Source: Bacillota bacterium
Lineage (GTDB): Bacteria; Bacillota; Clostridia; Clostridiales; Clostridiaceae
Assembly: GCA_021779235.1 (NCBI GenBank)
Contig: JAJYBA010000029.1
Coordinates: forward strand, 1 to 13,885
Direction: 5' to 3'
Length of the DNA stretch: 13,885 nt
Every line of letters starts with the position of its first letter. Position 1 is the stretch's first letter. Of this stretch, positions 1-5,983 are shown in pieces. A model generated the notes under the pieces. That model did not search any database, was not told the origin of the DNA, and saw nothing but the letters and a program-made list of their open reading frames with translations. A program made the translations under genes and the position numbers.

Positions 1-46
1 CCTCAGAAATCTTCTGAACATTTGAAACGATTTTTATCAAATCCAT
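1..46 (-). CDS. Possible start of a leftward gene, cut by the window edge
   Basis: Reading leftward from an ATG at 46 gives 15 open codons (MDLIKIVSNVQKISE) that run off the window. An AAAGG sequence lies about 9 bases upstream of that ATG; a second in-frame ATG at 55 has no proper spacing. The fragment is too short to assign a family, and an AT-rich stretch could stay open this long by chance. If real, the gene is divergent from the DUF421 gene and shares its upstream region. Confidence 0.3.
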   Translation of the reverse strand, partial: MDLIKIVSNVQKISE

Positions 47-84
47 CCCTATCATCCTTTTGTTTTTTACTTAGATTATATATC

Positions 85-111
85 TGGTGCCACCCACGTG
101 GCAAGTGGCAA
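85..111. repeat. Short GC-rich inverted and direct repeat in the first intergenic region
   Basis: The arm TGCCAC (88-93) can pair with either of two tandem copies of GTGGCAA (98-104 and 105-111), giving a 6-bp hairpin with a 4-base or an 11-base loop. The patch stands out from very AT-rich surroundings between two possibly divergent genes. It could be an operator or a small RNA structure, but no T-tract follows, so it is not a convincing terminator. The rest of 47-222 shows no gene. Confidence 0.3.
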
Positions 112-222
112 GTTTCTTTGCTAGATTATCCTTTAACATTAACCAGAAGCTTTAGTTTAAAAATCCTAAAATAAATACAAATGATAAATTTGGAGATAAT
201 ATCATTGAAAGAAGGTATTTTG

Positions 223-927
223 ATGAATGAAGGACTAATTGTACTAGTAAGAGGAATCATTGGATTTTTCACTTTACTGATATTGACTCGTGTTCTTGGT
301 AAGCAGCAGATTAGCCAACTGACCTTGTTTGATTATGTAGTTGGCATAACTATAGGTTCCACTGCTTCTTCTCTAACTACAGATTTAACTAGCAGAGCGT
401 GGCCTCATTGGGTCGGGTTATTTACTTGGACTTCCTTATGCTTAATTTTACAATTAATAACTCTTAAATCAAAAACTGCTGAAAAATATCTAGATGGAGA
501 ACCTACCATTATTATTACAAACGGAAAAATACTAGAAAAATCCATGAAAAAATTTCGTTACACCATAGGTGATCTTCTTGAGCAATTAAGAGATAAAGGT
601 ATTTTTGATTTAGAAGAAGTAGCTTATGCAGTTCTGGAGAAAGATGGTCAATTGTCCATCTTGAAAAAGCCTGAGTGTAATCCGGTTACACCAAAGGATC
701 TAAAGCTTAAAACTTCAGCCGCTAGTATTGATGTTGAAATAATTTATGACGGTTCTGTTTTACAAGAAAATTTAATTAGCGTTAATAGGAACGAAAGATG
801 GCTAATGACGAAATTAAAAAAGCAAGGCGTTAACGATGCAAATGAAGTATTTTTAGCTACCTATAACCCTTCAAGTGGATTACATGTGGACCTTTATGAG
901 GATCATATAGAAAAAAATAAGAAATAA
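223..927 (+). CDS. DUF421 (YetF-like) membrane protein
   Basis: Membrane protein of the DUF421/YetF family, 234 residues; the biochemical role of the family is not well defined. The N-terminal third holds hydrophobic segments at about residues 5-23, 38-52 and 63-80. The conserved core RVLGKQQISQLTLFDYVVGITIGS (residues about 23-46) spans the first two of these. A cytoplasmic alpha/beta domain follows from about residue 85, with the family-typical pattern DGEPTIIITNGKI, then RYTIGDLLEQLRDKGIFDLEEVAYAVLEKDG. The frame is open from an ATG at 181, but nothing resembling a ribosome binding site precedes it, whereas GAAAGAAGG lies 8 bases before the ATG at 223, so 223 is chosen. The next gene begins 24 bases after its stop, so the two are probably one operon. 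Confidence 0.88.
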   Translation: MNEGLIVLVRGIIGFFTLLILTRVLGKQQISQLTLFDYVVGITIGSTASSLTTDLTSRAWPHWVGLFTWTSLCLILQLITLKSKTAEKYLDGEPTIIITNGKILEKSMKKFRYTIGDLLEQLRDKGIFDLEEVAYAVLEKDGQLSILKKPECNPVTPKDLKLKTSAASIDVEIIYDGSVLQENLISVNRNERWLMTKLKKQGVNDANEVFLATYNPSSGLHVDLYEDHIEKNKK

Positions 928-951
928 AATATAAAGGAGCAACTTAAATTC

Positions 952-1317
952 ATGAAAAAGTTTATATCATATGCTATACCAATAGTTACTTTAGCAATCT
1001 TTGTATTATTAATGTTAGGAGGCAATTATTTAAAAAAACCTCATAACACTTCAGAGGATGTAGTTGCTTTTGTAGAGCTATCTATAGAACATGCGAAGGC
1101 TGAAAAATGGAACATGCTTCAGAAAGATATTGTAAGTATTCATGCTGCCTGGGAAAAAATTATACCACGCATTCAGTTTAGTGTTGAAAGAGATGAACTA
1201 TATAATATAAATTTAAACATTGCTAGGCTCAGAGGCTCAATAGATAGTGAAGATAAAACTAGCACCCTAATAGAATTAAATGAAATTATTGAGAATTGGA
1301 ATGAACTAACAAGGTAG
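952..1317 (+). CDS. DUF4363 family single-span membrane protein
   Basis: Small protein of 121 residues with one N-terminal hydrophobic segment (about residues 5-23, reading IPIVTLAIFVLLMLGG), followed by a predominantly helical domain that should lie outside the membrane. The segment around VELSIEHAKAEKWNMLQKDIVSIHAAWEKIIPRIQFSVE and the later RLRGSIDSEDK match the DUF4363 pattern as I know it; the function of this family is not established. The start has a clear AAAGGAGC site about 12 bases upstream. It follows the DUF421 gene by 24 bases, and this pairing is familiar from clostridial and bacillar genomes, so the two products may act together. A repeat element begins three bases after its stop. 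Confidence 0.8.
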   Translation: MKKFISYAIPIVTLAIFVLLMLGGNYLKKPHNTSEDVVAFVELSIEHAKAEKWNMLQKDIVSIHAAWEKIIPRIQFSVERDELYNINLNIARLRGSIDSEDKTSTLIELNEIIENWNELTR

Positions 1318-1319
1318 TG

Positions 1320-1432
1320 ATAATGTCCTATTAATAATTAAGAGCTTTTTTCTTAGAGGATGCTATAACTAAAAGTATATATTGCTAGCATCCTCTGAGA
1401 AAAAAGGATTCTATTCCAAAAATGGACATTAT
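1320..1432. repeat. 113-bp nested inverted-repeat element (MITE-like)
   Basis: An outer 9-bp inverted repeat, ATAATGTCC (1320-1328) and GGACATTAT (1424-1432), encloses a near-perfect 21-bp stem, 1345-1365 with 1386-1406, interrupted only by one T-G pair. The 20-base loop (1366-1385) ends in AAAAGTATATATTGC. The stem has T-run first and A-run last, opposite to an intrinsic terminator on either strand. Stem start and loop match the ends of the larger element at 5984-6230 (shared CTTTTTTCTT, ATGCTA, AAAAGTATATATTGC), so it is probably a short member of the same dispersed family. No coding capacity. Confidence 0.6.
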
Positions 1433-1461
1433 GTTTCCTTTATCTTCAATAATTCTTCCAT

Positions 1462-1486
1462 AAAAGCGATGGTGGCTTTTTATATA
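1462..1486 (+). terminator. Weak terminator-like hairpin
   Basis: AAAAGC (1462-1467) pairs with GCTTTT (1475-1480) around the 7-base loop GATGGTG and is followed by TATATATAAT. It may end the DUF421-DUF4363 transcript. The stem is only 6 bp and the T-tract is interrupted. The rest of 1433-1598 is AT-rich leader of the regulator gene, with a TATAAT at 1499-1504 but no good -35 partner at the expected distance. Confidence 0.28.
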
Positions 1487-1598
1487 TAATAATTCTAGTA
1501 TAATGTTAAAATCTTCTATATAATTATCATTGAATGAATTAATACTATATTGTGTTAGTTTAATATATATAAATTTAAAACTTACTGGAGGTAGCAGT

Positions 1599-2522
1599 AT
1601 GAAGGATGATTCCACATTAACCCCTTTAGAAGTGGCTGAAATGTTGAAAATAACTAAAAACACAGTTTATGAGTTAATAAAAAGAGGCGAACTTAACGGA
1701 TATAAGGTTGGTAAAAAAATTAGGATTGATATGAAGGATGTAGAGGAATATAAAAGTAGTACAAAAAATAACAAGCCTGAAAACAATCCTATAACACGTA
1801 GCCAAATATCTGATAGCAACACATTCATAATTAGTGGACAAGATATAATGCTAGACATTATGACGAGGCATCTAGAAAGATACTCAAAAGGATTTCACGC
1901 TCTTAGGTCCTACGAAGGTAGCTACAACGGTCTTTACGAACTTTATCAGGGTAGAGTTCAAATTGCTACAGCGCATCTTTGGGATGGTGATACTGGCGAA
2001 TATAATGTGCCTTATGTTAAAAGAATGCTCCCAGGAGTTCCAGCAATAATAGTACATTTAGCTAAAAGGATGCAGGGCTTTTACATAGCAAAAGGAAACC
2101 CAAAAAATATTAAGGACTGGGAAGATTTTAAACGTTCTGATATTACCATTGTTAATCGTGAGAAAGGTAGTGGCACCAGAGTACTTTTAGACGAACATCT
2201 ACGGAAGCTTGGTATTAATCCTTTAAGTATAAATGGTTATGATAAAGAGTATTCTTCACACCTAGGTATAGCAAGTGCCGTATCTAGAGGTGATGCAGAT
2301 ATAGGACTTGGAAATGAAAAAAGTGGACTCCAAGTTATGGATGTTGATTTTATACCTCTCCAGCAGGAAAAATATGAACTTATAATAAAAAAAGAAGATC
2401 TTCATAACCCCAACTATCAAGCTATTATCCATGTAATAAACTCCAAAGAGTTCAAAATGGAGCTCCAAGGAATTGGCGGGTATGACCTTACGGAGATTGG
2501 TAAAATAATAGCAGAAACGTAA
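1599..2522 (+). CDS. HTH / ModA-like sensor fusion, probable molybdate (tungstate) transcriptional regulator
   Basis: One-component regulator of 307 residues. Residues about 7-50 (LTPLEVAEMLKITKNTVYELIKRGEL...KVGKKIRIDMKDVEEY) form an excisionase/MerR-like helix-turn-helix domain. Residues about 75-300 resemble the substrate-binding-protein-like domain found in molybdate-sensing regulators, with IVNREKGSGTRVLLDEHL (about 184-201) and the later pattern ASAVSRGDADIGLG. There is no signal peptide, so the sensor domain should be cytoplasmic. The frame is open from an ATG at 1530, but GGAGGT sits 9 bases before the ATG at 1599 and the HTH begins right after it, so 1599 is chosen. It converges on modC and overlaps it by 35 bp. 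I infer that it controls modABC in response to oxyanion; whether it activates or represses, and whether molybdate or tungstate is sensed, cannot be read here. Confidence 0.85.
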   Translation: MKDDSTLTPLEVAEMLKITKNTVYELIKRGELNGYKVGKKIRIDMKDVEEYKSSTKNNKPENNPITRSQISDSNTFIISGQDIMLDIMTRHLERYSKGFHALRSYEGSYNGLYELYQGRVQIATAHLWDGDTGEYNVPYVKRMLPGVPAIIVHLAKRMQGFYIAKGNPKNIKDWEDFKRSDITIVNREKGSGTRVLLDEHLRKLGINPLSINGYDKEYSSHLGIASAVSRGDADIGLGNEKSGLQVMDVDFIPLQQEKYELIIKKEDLHNPNYQAIIHVINSKEFKMELQGIGGYDLTEIGKIIAET

Positions 2523-3579
2523 CTATATAAATCATCTTCTCTTTTTCCAAGAAAATTCTCCAGGGTAATGGCCTATGTTTTATTCTATCCCACTCTTCAG
2601 ATGGCATGTCCCATATAAGGTTATAATCACTATTTTTATTGTTTTTCTCATTTAACTTAAGATAAATAAGCCTCCTAAAAGGAGTTTCACTTGTATGTAT
2701 GGGATAGGCGTCAAAAGTATTTTCATCTTCCATTTCCTCTAGCCTGATATAATGTGCTCTTATACCTATATGTGTAATATCTTCGCTTACTCCTTCTGGT
2801 AATTTAATTTCACAATCCCAGTTTAAAGCTTTCATAGTTCCTGGTGATACTAATTTCACTTCCGATATATTCTTACAACCAGTGAGCTTAGCACAGGCTA
2901 GTGAGGGAGGATTTTTAAATATTTCTTTCTTATTACCTTCACCAGACTTCATTCCATCAGAGAGAATTATTAAGTTCTCGCAGAGTTCATAGGCTTCCTC
3001 CATATTATGAGTCACAAATAATGTTACACCATTATATCTTGATAGAGTATCGCTCATTTGTTTTAGCATTATATTTCTCAAATGATTGTCTAATGCAGAA
3101 AAGGGTTCGTCCAAAAGTAGTATTTCAGGATTCACTGCAAGTGCCCTAGCTAAAGCCACTCTCTGCTGCTGGCCACCAGATATTTCATGAGGATATCTTT
3201 TTTTCAAATTCTCTATTTGCATTATAGAAAGCATTTCATCAATAATTCTATTGCGCTTTGAAACCGAAAAGTTTGAAAGCGCATAGCCTATATTCTTTTC
3301 CACACTCATATGAGGAAAAAGAGCATAGTTTTGAAATAAAAACCCTACTTTTCTATCCTTTATGGGAATATTTATTTTAGCTTCTGAATCGAAAAGTGTT
3401 CTTCCGTTTAATATAATTCTACCTTCATCGGGCTTAATGAGTCCTGCAATGCAGGCAAGTGTCATACTTTTACCTGAACCTGATGCTCCAAGCAACCCTA
3501 ATATGGAATTATCACATTGGAAACTAACTTTAAGATTAAAATCCTGTAATTTCTTTTTTATATCAATAATAAGTTCCAT
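2488..3579 (-). CDS. modC: Molybdate ABC transporter ATP-binding protein ModC
   Basis: Cytoplasmic ATPase of the molybdate (or tungstate) importer, 363 residues. The nucleotide-binding domain shows Walker A GASGSGKS (31-38), Q-loop Gln83 in LFQNYALFPHMSV, signature SGGQQQR (134-140), Walker B ILLLDEP (153-159) and switch histidine 191 in FVTHNMEEA. After about residue 230 a single TOBE/Mop-like region follows (EVKLVSPGTMKALNW...ITHIGIRAHYIRL), as in ModC, a site where oxyanion can bind and inhibit transport. The ATG follows the modB stop after one base (TAA-T-ATG), so translation is probably coupled; GGAGAGAG lies inside the modB 3' end. The last dozen residues (YIVTFLLLFYQSP) look non-conserved and are read from DNA antisense to the end of the regulator gene. 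Sequence alone does not separate molybdate from tungstate. Confidence 0.93.
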   Translation of the reverse strand: MELIIDIKKKLQDFNLKVSFQCDNSILGLLGASGSGKSMTLACIAGLIKPDEGRIILNGRTLFDSEAKINIPIKDRKVGFLFQNYALFPHMSVEKNIGYALSNFSVSKRNRIIDEMLSIMQIENLKKRYPHEISGGQQQRVALARALAVNPEILLLDEPFSALDNHLRNIMLKQMSDTLSRYNGVTLFVTHNMEEAYELCENLIILSDGMKSGEGNKKEIFKNPPSLACAKLTGCKNISEVKLVSPGTMKALNWDCEIKLPEGVSEDITHIGIRAHYIRLEEMEDENTFDAYPIHTSETPFRRLIYLKLNEKNNKNSDYNLIWDMPSEEWDRIKHRPLPWRIFLEKEKMIYIVTFLLLFYQSP

Positions 3580-3580
3580 A

Positions 3581-4267
3581 TTATTTTCTCTCTCCTATGC
3601 TTAATTTTCTTTTTCCACGTGCAGTCCAATAATTAGTTAATATAATTACAACTAAGGACAAGAAGAAAATAATCAAAACCCAGTAAAATGCTGTAGTCAT
3701 CTCTCCACCTTCAACAGCAAAGAAGATTGCTATGGGTATAGTCTGAGTTTTGCCTGGAATGCTTCCAGCTATCATAAGAGTTGCACCAAACTCACCAAGG
3801 GCTCTAGCAAAGGCTAGTACTGTTCCTGCTGCTATTCCTGGCCAAGCAAGTGGAACCGCTACAGTCCAAAAAATCCGCCATTCTGAAACCCCTAAGGTTC
3901 TAGCTGCATTTAAAATATTTTCATCAATCTGCTCAAAGGCCCCCACTGTAGTCTTATACATCAATGGAAAAGCAACTACAGTTGCAGCTATTACTGTAGC
4001 AGGCCAAGAAAATATAAGTTTTACCCCTATTGAAAACAAAAGCTTTCCTATAGGGCCATTCTTTCCAAAGATGAGCAACAGAAAAAAGCCAATTACTGTT
4101 GGTGGTAGCACCATAGGCAAGGTAACAACAGAATCAAAAAACACCTTAAATTTACCTTTCATATTTTTCATGAACCATGCCGCTGCAATACCTAAGAAAA
4201 AAATTATTATAGTTGAAGTAATTGCAGTTTTAGTCGAAATCCATAAAGGTGAAAGATTAAAATTCAA
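3581..4267 (-). CDS. modB: Molybdate ABC transporter permease ModB
   Basis: Inner-membrane permease of the oxyanion importer, 228 residues, the usual ModB length. Hydrophobic segments lie at about residues 14-33, 46-68, 83-103, 140-157 and 192-212. Recognisable blocks are LPMVLPPTVIGFFLL (50-64), the EAA loop NAARTLGVSEWRIFWTVAVPLAWPGI (120-145), which docks with ModC, and RALGEFGATLMIAGSIPG (155-172). The start is TTG: the codon two upstream in frame is a TGA stop, an overlapping ATG in another frame ends after five codons, and GGAG sits 9 bases before the TTG. It lies 21 bases after modA and 1 base before modC, the middle gene of a compact operon. Confidence 0.93.
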   Translation of the reverse strand: MNFNLSPLWISTKTAITSTIIIFFLGIAAAWFMKNMKGKFKVFFDSVVTLPMVLPPTVIGFFLLLIFGKNGPIGKLLFSIGVKLIFSWPATVIAATVVAFPLMYKTTVGAFEQIDENILNAARTLGVSEWRIFWTVAVPLAWPGIAAGTVLAFARALGEFGATLMIAGSIPGKTQTIPIAIFFAVEGGEMTTAFYWVLIIFFLSLVVIILTNYWTARGKRKLSIGERK

Positions 4268-4288
4268 GGTGCATCACTCCTAGCATTT

Positions 4289-5074
4289 TTATTTTGTATT
4301 TACCTTAAAACCGTATTTTTCAAAAACAGCTTTAGCCTTATCATCAGTTAAAAATTTCATAAAATCCTTAGCTGCATCTACCTTTTTACTAGCTTTTATT
4401 ACTGCTGCTGGATAAATTACTGGTGTATGGGAGTCTGCTGAAGCTATGGTAACAATTTTTACCTTATTAGATATTTTAGCATCTGTTGCATATACTATGC
4501 CCGCATCTGCATTTCCTGTTTCTACCCAGGTTAAAACTTCCTTTACATCCTTAGCATATACTTCCTTTTCTTTAATTTTATCTAGTATACCTAACTTTGT
4601 AAATACCTCCACCGCATATTGTCCTGCAGGAACGCTTTTAGGTTCTCCAAGAGCAATCTTTTTAGCCTTCTCTGTAGTTAAATCCTGAAAGCTTGCTATT
4701 GTAGAATTCTCTTTTGGAACTATGAGAACCACGTCGCTTTGCAAAATGGTTTTTCTTGTATCCTTAACAATAAGATCTTTCTTTTCAAGTGCATCCATTT
4801 GCTTTGCTGCTGCAGATACAAATATGTCTACATCTGCACCCTGTTCTATTTGTTGCTGTAAAGTACCAGAAGAACCATAATTAAAAATTACTTTAACATT
4901 CTCCTTCTCAGCTTCATATACCTGTTTAACTTCATTCATTGAATCCTTTAAACTAGCAGCTGATGATATGTACAAAGTTACAGGTTCAGATTTTTGTTGT
5001 TTTGTACATCCTACCGCTAAAAAGAATAATATTACAATCAGTAGTACTGATGTAATCCTACGTATATTTTTCAT
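4289..5074 (-). CDS. modA: Molybdate ABC transporter substrate-binding lipoprotein ModA
   Basis: Extracellular oxyanion receptor, 261 residues. A positively charged start, a hydrophobic stretch and the lipobox LAVGC with Cys23 mark a lipoprotein signal, so the mature protein should be tethered to the outer face of the membrane. Ligand-site blocks typical of ModA follow: ISSAASLKDSMNEV (36-49), NYGSSGTLQQQIEQGADVDIFVSA (65-88), PAGQYAVEVF (149-158) and AGIVYATDAK (191-200). The ATG has an AGGGGG site about 11 bases upstream. It is the first gene of modABC, reading away from the repeat cluster at 5105-5195. ModA proteins bind molybdate and tungstate with similar pockets, so tungstate remains possible. 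Confidence 0.93.
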   Translation of the reverse strand: MKNIRRITSVLLIVILFFLAVGCTKQQKSEPVTLYISSAASLKDSMNEVKQVYEAEKENVKVIFNYGSSGTLQQQIEQGADVDIFVSAAAKQMDALEKKDLIVKDTRKTILQSDVVLIVPKENSTIASFQDLTTEKAKKIALGEPKSVPAGQYAVEVFTKLGILDKIKEKEVYAKDVKEVLTWVETGNADAGIVYATDAKISNKVKIVTIASADSHTPVIYPAAVIKASKKVDAAKDFMKFLTDDKAKAVFEKYGFKVNTK

Positions 5075-5104
5075 TTCTAAATTAGCCCCCTGATTTTCAT
5101 ATTC

Positions 5105-5195
5105 AAAACATCATAAAAACATACAAAACACAATATTTCTAAGCCTTGTCATGAATTTTCATTATGTTTTGTTATGTTTCGTTGTGTTTTGTTAC
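5105..5195. promoter_or_regulatory. Candidate operator cluster upstream of modA
   Basis: Three adjacent 10-bp direct repeats lie at 5162-5191 (TTATGTTTTG, TTATGTTTCG, TTGTGTTTTG) and a partial fourth begins at 5192 (TTAC). An exact inverted copy of the third, CAAAACACAA, sits at 5124-5133, next to further AAAACAT motifs (5105-5111, 5116-5122). The 10-bp period equals one helical turn, so successive units face the same side of DNA. The cluster lies 30-120 bp upstream of modA. The HTH/ModA-like regulator is the obvious candidate ligand, by inference. I could not identify a convincing leftward promoter within it, nor a molybdenum-cofactor riboswitch in the short leader. Confidence 0.55.
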
Positions 5196-5210
5196 TTATA
5201 TACATATAAT
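5182..5210 (+). promoter_or_regulatory. Possible rightward promoter overlapping the modA repeats
   Basis: A perfect -10 box TATAAT (5205-5210) lies exactly 17 bases after TTGTGT (5182-5187), which matches only the TTG of a -35 consensus. The -35 box falls inside the third 10-bp repeat, so a protein bound there would interfere. The next rightward coding sequence is only the GNAT remnant, so the promoter may be a leftover. Between 5211 and 5397 I see only AT-rich DNA with no gene. Confidence 0.3.
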
Positions 5211-5397
5211 ACCATAATAGGATATATATTAAAAGTACTATTTACGATGATTTTGATATTAAGTTTGTAGATACATGCATTTTACCTCATAAAAGCATAG
5301 AGCCAATTCTTGAATAACTTCATTACTTATATTTTAAGTTAATGTTATAATTAGTATATAAGTAAATTATGACTTAATGTGCAACCGTAATTTATAG

Positions 5398-5730
5398 CGA
5401 ATTAAAAAAGGAGAATTCCAATTTTCAAAAGAAAAAGAATGGTTAAGTGAAAAAGCGATGATTCGTCCTAATGTTGACTTGAATTTAAAAGTGGCTGCTG
5501 TTGCTCCTGACGGAACTTTTGCTGCGTATTGTGGAATGTGGTATGATCCAGAAGCGGGTTATGCAGTAATAGAACCTGTAGCAACAGATCCAAAATATCG
5601 AAAGATGGGATTAGGGAAGGCACTCCACACCTCGTTAAAAACAATATCGATTTTTAAAATAAACTCTTTTTTCTTGGATTATGCTAACAAAAGTATATAT
5701 CACTACAAATGTGTTCACTTTTCAAATTAA
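5398..5730 (+). pseudogene. GNAT acetyltransferase remnant, truncated at both ends
   Basis: After a TAG at 5395-5397 the frame reads GEFQFSKEKEWLSEK, then IRPNVDLNLKVAAVAPDG, FAAYCGMWYDPEAGYAVIEPVATDP and KYRKMGLGKALH. This is the central part of a GNAT N-acetyltransferase up to the acetyl-CoA binding motif (R/Q-x-x-G-x-G/A). The N-terminal half of a normal GNAT protein is missing, and after GLGKALHTS the conserved frame stops where the repeat at 5634 begins. The last 30 or so residues to the stop at 5730 are translated repeat, not acetyltransferase. The apparent ribosome site GGAGAA at 5410-5415 is simply the Gly-Glu codons of the fragment. The gene is almost certainly non-functional; its original substrate cannot be told. 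Confidence 0.75.
5634..5700. repeat. Partial copy of the dispersed repeat, at the GNAT break point
   Basis: This 67-bp stretch matches 5957-6023 at about 62 of 67 positions with no gaps (offset 323). Its second half, including CTTGGATTATGCTAAC and AAAAGTATATAT, is the left end of the self-complementary element at 5984-6230. After 5700 the two copies diverge at once. It starts where GNAT homology ends, so insertion or recombination at this repeat probably destroyed that gene. Confidence 0.6.
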
Positions 5731-5740
5731 TTTCAATTAA

Positions 5741-5850
5741 ATCGGCCGGCTATCGCCCTTAAACATTTTTATAGTGATAAGAAACTGCTCATATTAAGCC
5801 TACGGCTATGCTAACGCTTTCGTTAGGGGGAGAGATTTAAAAGAGGTTTT
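5741..5850 (+). mobile_element. Possible IS200/IS605-type element end remnant
   Basis: The patch is markedly richer in GC than its flanks and full of small hairpins: GGC-TATC-GCC (5748-5757), AGCC-TAC-GGCT (5797-5807) and CTAACG-CTTT-CGTTAG (5811-5826). The layout, with AGTGATAAGAAACTGCTC ahead of the CTAACG hairpin, reminds me of the structured 3' ends (guide-RNA region) behind tnpB genes of IS200/IS605-family elements. No tnpA or tnpB coding remains, so this rests on resemblance only. The following 5851-5955 has a short open frame ending RYKYVRSER at a TAG (5903-5905) that I cannot assign; otherwise nothing recognisable. Confidence 0.3.
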
Positions 5851-5955
5851 TAAAATATCAGAATTGACTTTATTAAGGTATAAGTATGTAAGAAGTGAAA
5901 GATAGTATATAGTAAGTTTATAATGCCTTAGTTTATGGGCCGTACTTCCCATCTC

Positions 5956-5982
5956 TGTTAAAAACAATGTTTATTTTTAACA
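5956..5982. repeat. 9-bp inverted repeat at the left edge of the large element
   Basis: TGTTAAAAA (5956-5964) pairs perfectly with TTTTTAACA (5974-5982) across a 9-base loop. The equivalent hairpin in the 5634 copy is degraded by several substitutions. Its T-rich right arm could terminate rightward transcripts weakly, but its position at the margin of the repeat suggests it belongs to the element. Confidence 0.4.
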
Positions 5983-5983
5983 T

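Noticed and set aside
181..222. N-terminal extension of the DUF421 protein
   Set aside because: No ribosome binding site precedes 181, whereas GAAAGAAGG is well placed for 223.
1345..1406. Long hairpin behind DUF4363 as an intrinsic terminator
   Set aside because: The T-run is at the 5' side and the A-run at the 3' side on both strands, the reverse of a terminator, and it shares sequence with a dispersed repeat.
1530..1598. N-terminal extension of the regulator from an upstream ATG
   Set aside because: The added residues are hydrophobic and unlike an HTH protein, and a strong GGAGGT marks the ATG at 1599.
3750..4283. Rightward open frame opposite modB
   Set aside because: It mirrors the modB coding sequence and has no recognisable domain.
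5075..5104. Molybdenum-cofactor riboswitch in the modA leader
   Set aside because: The stretch before modA is AT-rich, with simple repeats and no multi-stem structure that I could fold by eye.
5458..5730. Open frame as an intact 90-residue acetyltransferase
   Set aside because: It lacks the N-terminal half of the fold, and everything after the acetyl-CoA motif is translated repeat sequence.
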